A program made the position numbers and the translations under genes. Shown here piece by piece: positions 23,160-35,878 of a stretch of 64,000 nt of DNA. This stretch comes from Trichostrongylus colubriformis (taxonomy: Eukaryota; Nematoda; Chromadorea; Rhabditida; Trichostrongylidae): contig OZ022257.1 of NCBI GenBank assembly GCA_963978905.1, forward strand, positions 56,190,873 to 56,254,872, in the 5' to 3' direction. The notes below the pieces were generated by a model. It was not told where the DNA came from. It was given only the letters and a program-made list of their open reading frames with translations, and ran no database searches. Each line of letters opens with the position of its first letter. Positions within the stretch are counted from its first letter, which is position 1.

Positions 23160-26100
23160 ATGATAGTGGAATTGCTTGTGCTCACCGTGCTGTTGCAGCT
23201 CACAGCACTACCGGTGGCCAGAGCGATTCCACGGCGCGGCAACGAACCCTGGTCTCTGATTTTGTGCAAATTCAGAGACAGTGACTATGAGCCACGTACG
23301 GCTGAATGGTTTGCTGAATGGATATCCGGGGGTAATAATCCAGGTGATGTGAAATTTGGCATTTGAGCATTTTTTGAATGCAAATACTCTTACATGGATT
23401 GTAAAATAGTGTTGAATCCTCTTGCATCAAAAAGACACAGGTAGCGTAGTGACAGGTGGCGCGCACTTCCACTCGCATGGTGCGGAGATCAAAACCCGCA
23501 TCAACGACCGCCTAACCCAAACGAGCATTCCATACCTACGGGGTCAGTTACCTGGTACCAGGCTGTGGGAAGATAAAACACCCCAACAAATAATTATATA
23601 ACCCAAATGTCATTCGCTTGTTACCACGTTCTGAATGGAACTCGAAGCCACGGCGGATCTCACAAAAAGCATTGATCAACATCAAACCTTATTCTCCTAT
23701 CCATTACTTTTGTAAGGTCAAGAATGTGGATAGTATAAAAGGACTTTTTTCGATTGGACGAGCGATACATAACGAGCGACAAACATAAGGAGAAGCATAG
23801 GATCGTCTATGGAAAAAAAGTTTTCTGTTACCCATATACTTTGTTGTATTTGCCTATCGTAGGCCGCATGCTAAGTTTCACACGGGAAAATATGAATACA
23901 GCTAAAATACAGCACCGCAAAGTCTCAGCCGGGTGGGCGGGGACTCCGAGCAAAGCCCACCTCGTCGTCCGCCGCGGTCGGAGACGCATTGTCGGGACAG
24001 AAAATTACGTAATCAGTCCTACTCTCCGTTTCCAACCATTACGGACGACGGGACGGAGCTTTTACTCGGAAGTCCCACCCACTCGGCCGATAACTTCAGG
24101 TGCTGTATCTTAGCCAAATTCTCACTTTTTCGCGTAAAACTTTGCATGCGGCCCTTATTAGGCAAAGACAACATGAACATATGGGTAACAAAGAAACTCG
24201 TCTTTTCTGGGCAATCCCTCAGGCTGCGCTTACACAGTTGAGTCCTTATACAGACCAAACACACCGTTATAGCTAACACAATCCAGAAGTGGCAAGAGTT
24301 ACGTATTGTTCAGCACCGAGAATTCAAGCGCAGCAATAGATCAGCTCAAAAACAGATCAGCAGGCCGACCTATTCATGAGCTGATCTAGTGCAAACCATA
24401 AAGGACAACATTCGCACACCGTTATAGCTAACACAATCCAGAAGTGACAAGAGTTACTTATTGTCCAGCACCGAGAATTTAAGCGCAGCAATAGATCAGC
24501 CCAAAAACAGATCAGCAGGCTGACCTATTCATGAGCTGATCTATTGCAAACCATAAAGGACAACATTCTTACAGACACGATCGAAAGTTATTTCTCATCG
24601 GTGTCGAATGCAGTGTACACGATCAAAGGCTCAAATGTCACTAAATGGATTCAGTTGCCGTGGAGTCGTCGAGAAGTGTTACGTATGGCAATCATGGATC
24701 CAAGACTTCAATCCGCACGGGAGCGACCATTTGCTGTATGTTAATCCATTGGTATTGACATTTAGCTTTAAATTACGTCAAAGCGTCGTACAGGACGCTC
24801 AAACTCAGTGCCAAATATTCATTTGCTATACGCCATGTATGTGCGTTATAGTTGAAACTGTGGTGTTGATTGGATGTAGTAGCTGTGACAGTTCTGACCT
24901 ACTGACACATCTCATGGTAGTCAGATTGGTTGGCTGAAAGTTGTAGGTTGCACCGTTTTTGCACCGCCACGATTATCACGGCACACACCTACCTGTACCC
25001 CTGTTAAAAACACTCTCTAGCTGAAATGGATGATGAAGAACTGAGATGGGCGTGGCTAGTGTGGGTGCAGGAGCGAGATGGTGCATCGTGATAGCGAGCA
25101 TAATGGTTGTCCAAGGACATGCTGCCGCAAAAAAGGACATGCATAAATCAACTAATCTATTTGTCGCATGGTGTGTCTTTAAAGGCACCAGAAGGAGTAA
25201 ATTCGGCAGACCGTGAAATATAATATTAGATGCGCTCAGCAATGTAATAGTAGAAAAAGAATGACATAAAACCGCGAAAAGAGCGAGGAAGAGGAACCCG
25301 CGAATCCTCTTTCTCTCTCGCGTCCCTCTGCGTCACCAACCTTGGTAAACTGCAGACAGACCAGAGTTTGAAACAGCCGGCCGCGATCATTTCCCCGCCC
25401 CGGCGACTGGCCCGGCCGCAGGACCGCATACCGGCATGCCAAGCTGCGGGGTCGTCATGAAAGCCCAAACCGGGTTTTTCCAATGCGATTCGCCACATAT
25501 GACCTCCTCTGAGGTAGTAGGTTTGCTTTCAGAGAACATCTTCTACCAGATCTCAATTTTCCCTTACTCCTACTAGTGCCTATAAAGAAAGTTACGTGAT
25601 GCACAGACAACAGTACTTTGGTGATGTTGAGAAAAACCATCTGAGCCATAGTAGGAAGTAGGGAAGATCACAGGAAAGATAGGATGGTTCAATTTTTCGC
25701 TGCTCAGCTCGACATTCAGATGTTCGACAAAACCAAACAGTTGTGTATTTCGTTTGCTGAACAAAACGGTTATATACTACATAGACAAAAAATCACTATT
25801 ATCAACATGGAAAATACAGCTGTATATGGAAAGGAGACTGGTAAGTGTGTCATTTCGTAATGTTACATGTTCATACGCGGTACAGATTACTACATTATCA
25901 GCTACAGTAACCTTTTGCGTAAAATACATCGTAACCGTTGCTATTGCACGTATCACACTCACATAAAACATGTTATAACCATTTGAAACATCCCACACCC
26001 ATTCTCTATCAATACGAATTTTCCCGAATCCCTAGAGTCCTCTGCGTAGAACTAACATTTTTGAATATTTCATTGCAAAGTTAGCGGTAAATAGCAGGCG

Positions 26101-29100
26101 GTGGCTTGTACTGCGTATAATGTCAGCGTAATCAAGCTGCACCTCGATGGAGCGAATAATGCAAACATCGATAAAATACATCGAGGGGCAGGGATAGTTT
26201 TGGCTCACAATATGGCTTACGGTGGCCCGCAGTTCGTTACTTTGCACATAAGACGTCTGACCAAGGCTTCGAGTAGAAGCTCATTGGATTTTTCCACCAA
26301 AATCACTCCTGTTCTCACTTTTTCGCTTATTCTCCCTGTCATTGCTTCACTTGTTTGTTGCTGTAAGCCGTTTCACAAGTTCAAGATGAGCACGAGTAGT
26401 ATGAATTCCGTCCTACGTAACACCAATTGACAATAGCGTCAGCCCTCCTGAAGCGTGCAATTTGAGGTGAAGCGCTCTAAAATCGCAGTAGCGTCCCAAA
26501 GACGCGTTTTTCAGCGCAATTTTCGCTTCGCATTGTCCTTTCTAAATTCAAATGTTCGTTTATAAAAGGTTGTGTTTAAGGATAAGCTTTTCCTTTCTGC
26601 CCCTTCCCGCTGCCTTTAGGTTTATTTGAGATAGTCAACGGTAGTTTCAAGAATAGGATGAATTCGCTGGACACATCCTGTTCACCAATTTTTTTAGCGT
26701 GGTTTTAATATCTATCACAATGGTATTTCAGGTGTACTGCTGACACCGAAGCTTATATTTTCATCAGTATTGACGCATGAGATGATTCATAGCATGAACG
26801 TAGGTCATTCATACAGTGATCGCAAGAAACGGGTAAGAGAATGTTTTCCTGATTGCTTAAATACACTGCATCATGAGCAAGCCAGTCATGCTCCTTACAT
26901 ATGATTGTCGGGTATATGTATTGTACAGTAGCGCACAAGTCTTCGGCCAAATGGTCTTTCAGTTGTAACTTTTTTTCTACTGAACCAATCTAAGAGAACT
27001 TTTTAGTATGTTGTACTTGGAGACACTGCATACTATATGACTATTCTATTGCTCAACGGTGTAAGTTACATGGTTATATGCATTTTTTTGTTTTTGGGGT
27101 GAAATCCCTCGTACGGTTATCGAATGGCTTATCGACTCTATGTCAAAGGCTTGCTACTTTTGTTTTTGTTGAGGAGCCGTTTTTCTTGACCAAGCCTTTT
27201 TTCGGTGGTTTTGTAGCAATTTCCTGTAAAAAACCATGAAAAGAGTCAAGCGTCACTCAAGTAGAAGGAAATGTTGACAATAGGTTTGGGCACCACATAT
27301 TAAAATTGTGTCAAACTTGGTCTTGTAGAAAAAAAAATATGACAAAAAGTATTTGGCCGAAGACTTCTGAGCGCTACTGCACACACAGTATAATAGAAAG
27401 GACATCAAAGCTCTTCATTTTCCCACAGATATTCCCATACTCTGAACCGGGAGAGTATGATGACAAATACGATTTAATGTCGACTGCAAATGCTCATATG
27501 CGACCATCGACGTATGGTCTCGGTGGTCCAGGCCTGAATGGACCTCATCTTGACTATCTGGGTTGGCTGCCACAGAATCGAATCGTCTATTTTGGACGGT
27601 AAGGGAGTGCTCACCCAAAGTTTTCTGGATAAGGGAAGCCGTTTTTTACCATTTGTAGAGATGGTCGCAGTAATTACACGTTACGGTTGTCGTCACTTTC
27701 TGTTCCACATCGTCTCACCATCGGTTGGCTACTGGTCATGATTCCATATGATCGAGATGATCCAGGCAATGTCTACACAGTGGAATATCGTACGCCTGTT
27801 GGTAATGATGCTGCCATCAAACAGGTGCGACTGACTCTCGTATGACCGTGGAAATATCGTTCTTTCATAGCTTATGTGAAGTGCAACTGACACCATTTTT
27901 CTGCTTCATTCCTTAACGGCTGCACAAAATGGACTGCGTGGCTCGTATGTTGCTGTTACTGTGCGGGGAACGGGGTATGTCGCAACACTTGAATTAGGTC
28001 ATCGCGTCACGCGGACTACGTCACTGCGCGTGGCAGGTGCCGTGTTGATCCATTGTCCATTGGCTGCGTTCTGAGGGCCGGGTGCCGCCTACTGACGTAA
28101 CTTCCCAATTCGAGTGTCCTGCTACACCCTCTTAGTCACGTTCGCGTTGGTGCTTTCAACTTGCCTAAATTCGCTCTTTTTCTCGCATGAGACTTTCACC
28201 CATTCAGTATACAGCAATACCCATACATCATCGCAGCGTGAATCGAGTGATCCTCAATAGAGTGTCATATTTGGGCCGCTACAGAGGAAAGGACGTTTCT
28301 AATGTTCTTGTAAAAGTGAAGGGGATGAAGGTGCTACCTGAACATGAGTCAAGAAGGGTGAGTAGCAAGGTCAATGATGGTTAATTTTTATTTGGTTTTT
28401 GGGTTTCGTGAAGTGACTCCCCTTCACGCTCAAAAACACTTGTAGGGGAAATGTGATGTGTGCATGAAGAACTCCCAACCTGGGTGACTCAAAGGAAATG
28501 TAGGGGTCCAAGAAGGCTATGTGGCGAAATTCCCTATGAGAAAGAGCGTCCCCGGACTTCATAGTAGCCGTTTTCACCTGCAGCCGCTTGTTTTATCCCG
28601 GCCCGCCCCTTTTTAGGCCCGATCCGCTTTCTGAGATTTCCCGATTCTGAGAATAAATAGCGGGAGTAATGTCTTGTTTCTCGGATTTTTGACCGTTTTA
28701 CTCTTTTATCTTTACTTTCGTACCATTAAGCACCTCGACATTCATATTCGGCCCAAATTGCCCCTTTCGCTCCCTTTAGAGGCAGACCATCCACCTTAGG
28801 TGGACCCACTGGAAGCCCGAAATGTGAATACTCTGAAGTAGCCAATTGCTCCGAGATCACTCCGCATTCTTTATCTTCGACAGAATTTTCTCGATCAACC
28901 AACCCATCGCTTTCACCGCTTTGACGAATTTCATGATTGCCTGTAACTTTTACCGCACTTCATCTTTATGACGTCATCAAAACTCTTTCTCTGTCCAATT
29001 TCACCTATGCATTAAGGGAGCTGTGGTGATCCATAAAGTGCATCGGCTGGGTGTCTCATATTACTCAACGTTGGTGACCCATGAAAATGGCGAATACAAC

Positions 29101-32100
29101 GAGCTAACAGTTGGCACCGAATGGCTCAGATTTCTCGACGTTTCTGTCGATGGAAGTTTTCAGTATATACGGGTTAAGGTAATGACACATTTTTAAATAA
29201 GAATTGACACAATTTTTTGATCCGATAAGCTCAAAAATACTCCACATTACTTATCAGAGGTACACACATAGTCAGTTGTCATATTTTTATGTGCTCTTTT
29301 TCCATTGAATCGTCTGATTCAGGTTGAACGGGTTCATGGAAAATCTCATAGCGCTGATCTCAAAATTATGACGACTTTTCGACCGGTACGTGGTTGAGAT
29401 AATTTTCAACAGTCAGTAAGAGTCAACCAAAATCCAGGGAAATTCAGGAAGTGTGTCGTGGTGCCGATGTGAAGATATCAGTCGAGCGAACACCGCAGCT
29501 AGTTTTACATGGTTTACGAAGTGTATGCATCGAAAGAAATCGCACGGTCTCTCAACGTGACGTTGATCGGCAATATATGCGAAATTCGTTTTTCCAGATG
29601 AGGTGGGCGATGTTCACTGAAGGAATCGTCCACGGAAAAATGAGTTTTTATGTTGCCCATATATTTATACTGTATTTGCCTAGTGTGGGTCGCATGCAAA
29701 GTTTCACGCGAAAAATGTGTACCCGGCTAAGATACAGCACCACAAACTCTTGGCCGGGTGGGCGGCGCCTCCGAGCAAGTGCCCATCCCGTCGTCCGCCG
29801 CGGTCGGAGACGCATTCTAGGAACAGATAGTTACGTAAACAATCCGTTTTCGTTCCCAACCGCGGCGGACGACGGGACGAGGGTTTCACACGGAGGCGCC
29901 GCGCACCCGGCCAAGAAATGGGGTAGCTGTTTCTCGGCCGAATCCTCACTTTTTCGCGTGAACCTTGCATGCAGCCTTTACTAGGCAAATACAATGTAAC
30001 ATAAAGGTAACGAGGAAACTGTGTTTTCCGTGGACGATTTCTTTGATCACAAAGGCTGTTTTCGTGAGAAATTAGAATGGTAAAATAATCTTTGATAAAC
30101 CAAAAAAAGTTTCCATTGTGAATAAACCACTGAATCCACACTCGACGTCTTAGCAAGTGGTCGTGTGTGCAACGTGTGCAATCTAACGAACTGCAAGCGT
30201 TAAGTTGTGTCTCACCGTCAGTCAAAATTACCCCCTCCCGGTGTCTTCAAGCAATAGCGCACTAGTCGAGTAAAAAATCTTGGCATTGCAGAAAAACGTA
30301 CGGTCAAAACGAGTGTAGGATCGGCCGCGTATGGCGAGGAATCGACGCATATGATTACGTATGTGTGGAGCCTTATCGGTAAGTTTTCACATTTTACAAA
30401 AAGTTGTGAAATTGGTGGGATTTTTTTCGATTTTTCTTCGTTCTCTCTACTTCTCTACTAGGTGAGAAGATAAACCGGTGCTACCTAGTACATATTTGGT
30501 TAATTCCCACGATTTTGCTAATTAGACGTATCCAGTAGTTCATGACTCCCCCTATATCAGAGATATATACCTTGCCCTTTTTAATGATTCCAATAACATT
30601 CCGAAATTCTATCATTCCAGTATTCCATAACCTTGAAAGCATCCTTCAGTTTCCAATCAGAAAAATTTGATTCGGGATAACTCCTGCATTCACTCCTACG
30701 GAAAATCGCTGTGGCCTGAAGGATCAACCTCTTACCGTCCGTTCTTCTCAGTTCCTTTTGTGACCTGTGGTGCCGCAAGTAAACATAATAGAATATCTCA
30801 TAACACATCTAATATTAGGCCCCAAAAGCTTGTGGGGTTTTTTTCAGCCCCCATTTTTTATTATTTTTTCTTCCATCAAACTACAATTAGGCAACAACGT
30901 TTTCACCATTGTTGTCGATAACACTCTGCCACCTCATAGGTAAATCGTTGATTCCCTCTTCCCGGAACCCTGGGTTCCGGGAGTCGATGAAGTCGAAGAA
31001 GTCAGCGATCGCCTTTGCGAGCATGTCATTATCAACGAATTTTCTCTCGGCCAGGAAGGATTCAAGAGGATGGTTAAGGTGATAGTCGGAAGGGGCAATG
31101 TCTGGGGAGTATGGCGGGTGGGGCAGTACAACCCAGCCGAGCTCGTGTAGCTTGGCCTGGGTACTTTTCATGAAATCGGAGGGGGCGTCGTCATGGGAGG
31201 GTGACCGCGGACCTTGACCGCAAACCTTTTTCGGAGCTTTTTTCGGACAGCGATGGCGAGGTGCTGGAGCTGGTGGGTACATTCGGTAGCGGTGACTGTC
31301 TCGCCTTGTACCAGCACCTCATGGAAAAGCATTCCTTCAGCCTCGCAGAAATAGCCCAGCTGAGCGTGGTTTGTCTCCCATGACGATCTCGCCGTTGCTG
31401 AAGCTGATGAACCAGCGGCGCATGGTCTCGTAGCTCAATGCAGCGCTGATGGAGTGGCAAGCTTCCGTCGTTTTGGGGCCGCAAGACCGCTCATAATAGA
31501 TGACACCGCGAGTTGGGTGGGTAATGACAACGGACATTGTAGCTCTCTCTCTGCGGGATCTGGTGGGTCAAAATATATTTTTCTAGAAAGCTTAGAGAAC
31601 GTCCTACCAGATACCTGAACCGCCTAGACCTGCCTCAAAGTAAACAAGAGTTATTGATTTTTTTGGAAAAATCCTACAAGACTTTTGGGACAACCTAATA
31701 TGATATATTGGGTCGGGGAATGAGTCCTTGCGGTTTTTTTGAACCCCGTTTTTCACATTGTTCCCTTCAGCTTTCGATAAAGTGTATATATGATTTCGAT
31801 AGAACTTTTTTTGCTCCACAAAGAGATACTATCTGTTTTTTGATTCCTTCGACTACCTAATATTTATGAGGTTTGGAAATGATATAAGCTGAAGACGAAA
31901 AAATGGCTTTTGCGCACCTCATCTTTCTCGTCTGCCATCGAGATCAAAAAATGTGTGTGTACGTGTTTCGATGGAGCCTTTTCAGCTCTACAAAATGATG
32001 CTGTCCTTTGTACGAATTGCTCAACTTTTTGCTGTTTTTAAGACCCACAAACGAAGTACTCGCAAAAGTGTGCTTTTTCGTTATCTCTTCTTCCTCGCCT

Positions 32101-34856
32101 ACCATCGAGGTTGGAGAGATTGCGCATGTACGTATTAGATAGAGCTTTTCTTGCTCTACAAAATGATACCTTTCTTCTTTTGTATCCTCTCATATTTTAG
32201 CATATAGGAATAAGTTTCTACCTGTTTTTCAATTCAAAATTGCGTGATGAAAATAAATTTTTTGACAAAATGTTTCAGATCACTCGATAGAGCTCTTTTC
32301 GCTCTTCAAGATAGTGTTTACAGTTTTTGTTCTAAATAACTTTTGCCATTTTTTAGATCATTTAAAAGTCGACGAAATCGAGCATTTTTGGCACCATGCG
32401 ACGAAAATGCTGGATTCCGTCAACATTTAAATAATCTAAAAAATGGCAAAAATAGATTTGAATAAAAACCATAAACTATATCTTGTAGAGCGAAAAGAGC
32501 TCTATCGAGTGATATGAAACATTTTGTCAAAAAATTTATTTTCATCACGCAATTTTAAATTAAAAAACAGGTGGAAACTTATTCCTACATGCTAAAATAT
32601 GAGAGGATACAAAAGAAGAGTGGTATCATCTTGTAGAGCAAGAAAAGCTCTATCTAATACGTACATGCGCAATCTCTCCAACCTCGATGGTAGGCGAGGA
32701 AGAAGAGATAACGAAAAAGCACACTTTTGCGAGTACTTCGTTTGTGGGTCTTAAAAACAGCAAAAAGTTGAGCAATTCGTACAAAGGACAGCATCATTTT
32801 GTAGAGCTGAAAAGGCTCCATCGAAACACGTACACACACATTTTTTGATCTCGATGGCAGACGAGAAAGATGAGGCGCGCAAAAGCCCTTTTTTCGTCTT
32901 CAGCTTATATCATTTCCAAACCTCATAAATATTAGGTAGTCGAAGGAATCAAAAAACAGATAATATCTTTTTGTGGAGCAAAAAAAGCTCTATCGAAACC
33001 ATATATACACTTTATCGAAAGCTGAAGGGAACCATGTGAAAAACGGGGTTTGAAAAAACCGCAAGGACTTATTCCCCAACCCAATACAAGGGAAGTGGGG
33101 GAGGGGGCTAATACCAGTCGAGCCTAGGAGCGTATAGGGCTCGTGTGGTATCCCTGTCGTGCTGCATAACCCTGAAATCAGTTCCTGTCCTAACTCAGCA
33201 ATCCATTGCCACTTTCCAAGATCATGCTATCGATGACACCCTTGTTAGGATTATAGAAAGAATGCCTTTACCAGGCACGAGAAAGGGTAATGTTGGTGCT
33301 AATCCCTTGCGCAACTATTACCTCCTCGGATTTCCCCGCGAAGGCTTTCCAAAAATTACAGTTTAGACTTAGCCACATGTAGTGGGCTGGTCAGTTTCCC
33401 GCAGTACCTTTCAATACTGCGTCCAAACTCCTCCCGAAAGAGTCGAATCGCATGAGGCTCATAATGCGCCGTATTGCGTGCAAGTGTCAAGGTGTTGTTC
33501 AAGGCATGCATATTCTCTTCGCATAATTTATTGATGGAATCCACTACTGGTCCACTGTGTAGTCGCAAATACACTTCCATTTTTCTTACTATAAAATATG
33601 CAAGTGACGACTAGGTAGACCCTTTATAAAGAAAAATACGCGCTAATTCATCTCGCTTCTCTTGAAAACCACAATCAATTTGCTTATTTATTTTATCTAT
33701 TTATTTATTCTTCCACGAACAACATGATAGGCACACTTGAATTCGCAATAATACAACAAGGAAGTGGGAAACATACAAAGGAACGCGATAATAACATATC
33801 CTCAACGTAAATAACAGTCATTTGCCTCATAATTGAATACTTCCTAGCTGAAATCAGATTCGCTGTTCATTAGATGGAGCAGAGTCAGTCCAGTTCCTTG
33901 CATCAGCCGTTGTATAACCCAACGACAAAGGCAAGTTCCTCAGGTGGAACGCCATGTGATCTTGAAAGATGGAAGCCTGTTTCCGTTCAAAGAAATCACA
34001 ATTTAAAGAGTTCCACAGTTTTACTACTCGGACTAGAAGCGAGTTGAGTTGCACTCACGTCCCTCTTCCGTAAACTTCTCAATTTGAACCCAGCTGGGTT
34101 ATCGCACAGTACTGCGCAATAACCACAATAGAATTATGTAATAGGAAATTGGTTGATGTTGATTTTTTGATGAGCATCTACTTTCTTCATATAGGGGACC
34201 GATATTGGAGATATCACCGCTGAGGGAGATCACCATTGTTCACAGACCAGATGATTTTGCGGTCGATAACTTTTGTTGAAATGATATCGACGATAAATGT
34301 TCAGGAATGACATGGGTAAATCCATTAATCAGTTAACCCTTCGACTGAAGAGATCACCAATGAGAGTTTGGATCGTTTAGGGATCGACAGTTTTGGATCC
34401 AACTGCATTGATGGGTGGTAATTTGTCCATTTGCTGTGCATCTGTTTCCTACATATTGGTGGTAGATCCATATCCCGCTAATCGATGTATATCGTTTTCA
34501 CGCTAGGCAATTCAGCGGTCAATTTATCGGCAGCAGATATCAGAACATAGACAAAATATTGTCAGAAATGACATGGGTAAATCCACTAAGAAAATATGTT
34601 CACCCAATGAAACTGAGCATCAGACGCATTTACAGTCGTACAGCAGTAGTGAACGGTGCATCGAATTTATCTCTTCCTCATTTCCCTTTGGCTCTTTTTA
34701 GCCCCTAAGCCATTATCAGTTTCAAAAAGTCACCATTAAACTCCTCGTAATTTATTTTATTTTTTCAGGGCGGATGAAGTTGTGGACAACGTGGTTTCAA
34801 TCGACGATGTTGATGCCGGTTGTGATGTCGACTATGTTCACAGAAATGCTTTCCAG
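23160..34856 (+). CDS. Secreted M11-like (gametolysin-type) zinc metalloprotease, 3' end unresolved
   Basis: Exons: 23160-23343, 24575-24735, about 26098-26260 (3' edge unsure), 26768-26832, 27429-27598, 27659-27824, 29017-29178, 29323-29385, 29448-29602, 30292-30378 and 34769-34856. All other junctions keep phase. A TTGTTTTCAG acceptor lies 24 bases before the ATG. Residues 1-22 are a signal peptide (MIVELLVLTVLLQLTALPVA). Exon 2 holds IKGSNVTKWIQLPWS, the propeptide/entry motif of this family. Exon 4 holds the zinc site HEMIHSMNVGH (HExxHxxxxxH). Exon 5 has YDDKYDLMST, a metzincin-like Met-turn, then GLNGPHLDYLGWLP. Later exons are beta-rich, and exon 10 gives YGQNECRIGRVWRG, a C-terminal Cys module. 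It is probably an extracellular protease. Introns carry a tandem duplication, a MITE, a mariner and a giant palindrome. The last exon and stop were not identified. Confidence 0.75.
23799..24219. mobile_element. TTAA-family foldback MITE, copy B
   Basis: Ends AGGATCGTCTATGG and its near complement, with the GC-rich palindromic core of the family. It lies in intron 1 of the metalloprotease gene. Target duplication has decayed. Confidence 0.65.
24260..24568 (+). repeat. 155-bp tandem duplication
   Basis: Two near-identical units start at 24260 and 24415 (CACACCGTTATAGCTAACAC). Each contains GATCAGCT-rich inverted phrases. The second unit runs up to the acceptor of exon 2 of the metalloprotease (24574), so the duplicated 'ACAACATTC' tail is adjacent to the splice site. 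Confidence 0.75.
26300..26640 (+). repeat. Dispersed repeat, copy 2 (partner at 8264-8640)
   Basis: Shares 'CACTTGTTTGTTGC', 'CTGAAGCGTGCAATTTGAGG' and 'CAAATGTTCGTTT' with 8264-8640 in the same order. It lies in the intron before the zinc-site exon, and its left edge limits where exon 3 can end. Confidence 0.5.
29621..30042. mobile_element. TTAA-family foldback MITE, copy C
   Basis: Ends AGGAATCGTCCACGG (29621) and CCGTGGACGATTTCT (30042) with flanks CTGA and TTGA, a decayed TTAA. It has the best preserved stem of the family. It lies 18 bases after the donor of exon 9 of the metalloprotease, so it is wholly intronic. Confidence 0.75.
30814..31700 (-). mobile_element. Mariner deletion derivative, 0.89 kb
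   Basis: TA-flanked, ends TTAGG..., transposase remnant on the minus strand. The N-terminal DNA-binding part (HPTRGVIYYERSCGPKTTEA, MRRWFISFSNG) joins, just after DKPR, to the C-terminal catalytic part ending SPDIAPSDYHLN and GINDLPMRWQSVID. The segment that should carry the first catalytic Asp is missing, and frames are broken. The same deletion occurs in the copy at 55908-56799, so the deleted form itself has transposed. Confidence 0.8.
31708..33084. mobile_element. Giant 1.38-kb palindromic element with TA duplication
   Basis: Two arms of about 680 bases (31708-32389 and 32405-33084) are near-perfect inverted copies around a loop of about 15 bases. Ends read TTGGGTCGGGGAATGAGTCC with TA on both sides (31706-31707 and 33085-33086), a Tc1/mariner-type target. 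Each arm contains the same 61-residue frame in opposite orientation, a by-product of the symmetry. No transposase motif was found. It sits in intron 10 of the metalloprotease, six bases after the mariner. Confidence 0.8.
33356..33580 (-). CDS. Possible nested single-exon gene of unknown function
   Basis: A 74-residue frame starting MEVYLRLHSGPVVDSINKLC with balanced, protein-like composition (RLFREEFGRSIERYC near its end) lies antisense in intron 10 of the metalloprotease. There is no signal peptide. A TATATAATAC-type promoter is not evident, though ATTTTATAG lies just upstream. It could be a fragment of an unrecognised transposon frame. Confidence 0.25.
   Translation of the reverse strand: MEVYLRLHSGPVVDSINKLCEENMHALNNTLTLARNTAHYEPHAIRLFREEFGRSIERYCGKLTSPLHVAKSKL
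33854..34140 (-). pseudogene. Non-LTR retrotransposon 3' tail
   Basis: The frame reads RVVKLWNSLNCDFFERK followed by a phenylalanine/leucine-spaced helix. That is the very common C-terminus of LINE reverse transcriptases (R..RLWNSLP......F...L). The upstream FKLRSLRKRD-like sequence lies in another frame, so the tail is broken. Nothing of the catalytic domain remains. Confidence 0.5.
34190..34760 (+). repeat. Dispersed repeat, partner at 57430-57960
   Basis: Shared phrases in the same order include GGTAGATC.ATATCCCG.T.ATCGATGT, CGCTAGGCA.TTCAGCGGTC, CATCAGACGC.TTT and TTATCAG.TTTCA. The copy at 57430 is followed by the 146-bp tandem array, this one by exon 11 of the metalloprotease. Unclassified. 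Confidence 0.5.
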
Positions 34857-35559
34857 GTACTATCCTTTGTGAGGTTTTAGGGGGGGGGGGGGTGTGAAAA
34901 TTTCTGAGGAAGAAATCGTTGTTAAGGGAGACAAAGCATGCGTCAGTGAAGACGAAAGAGCGCTTGTACAAAAGGAAAACGCCGAATCTCACCTGAACCT
35001 CAGGAATTATGCGTTTTTCAATGGAGCTGACTCAGTTGGCCTGTAACAACTGTCGTATGGCACACCGGTCAACCATGGCTATACTAGCTGAGCTTTCCTT
35101 AGTAGGAATTCAGGCAAGTCCACAGTAGACCACGGCGTGGGGAATTTGTTAGTGAAAAATTTGAAAATTTTTTCCCTGTGAATCTTTTTTGATGCCGAGT
35201 TTCGACCTAGTTTTCATTGTACAGTTGATAACTGAGAGCAGTTCATGCTCCACTGAACACCTCCTCTTTTGGATGTTCTCATTTGTCGTGTAGAAACCAC
35301 AGGATTTCTACATGCTGCTGTTATTTATTTGTTTTTAAGCTAAGTTCATGCTCAATTCGGAGTAATCCGTTCTTATACAATGTCTTCCATTTGTGCTTTA
35401 CAATTATTATTTGTATTTGTAATTTAGTTTTCTGATTCTGTTACGGTTGTCTTTCTGCATCGTCATGAGAATAAACTTCATAAACATCTATGCTCTTGAA
35501 GTGAATATCGCGATGTTCACAGAAGGTATTCGAAAAAAAGCCACGTCACAGTGGAAGGA

Positions 35560-35725
35560 CACTCTGGTGTTCTGTGAGCACAGTGCACAGCCAGTCTGCA
35601 AGCTTTTTCGGAGGGCGTGGACAAGACACTCGAATTGAGTCATCACCTGAACGGATTGTGCCACTGCGTGCAACTTGTATCTTGTTGGTGCCGCTGTGAT
35701 TTGACGCTGAGAAGCATGGCCACAA
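35560..35725 (+). repeat. Short dispersed repeat (partner 27935-28080)
   Basis: ACACTCGAATTGAGTCATC ... CACTGCGTGCAACTTGTATC.TG.TGGTGCCG matches ACACTTGAATTAGGTCATC ... CACTGCGCGTGGCAGGTGCCG at 27985-28050. Confidence 0.4.
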
Positions 35726-35878
35726 CATCGTCGGTTATCAAAGCGCATTTTATCGCACACTCTCAGCCAAACTGAGAGACGTCCTACATTATCGGTTCTC
35801 TCTAGAGCTGCTCACCAACGGAATGATCATATCAAGACAGTGGCACGGATTCACAGTGTGGATAAGAAGGATTTCCAG

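Noticed and set aside
31953..32839. Two identical 61-residue frames facing each other
   Set aside because: They are the same sequence in the two arms of the giant palindrome, with no transposase motif or start context.
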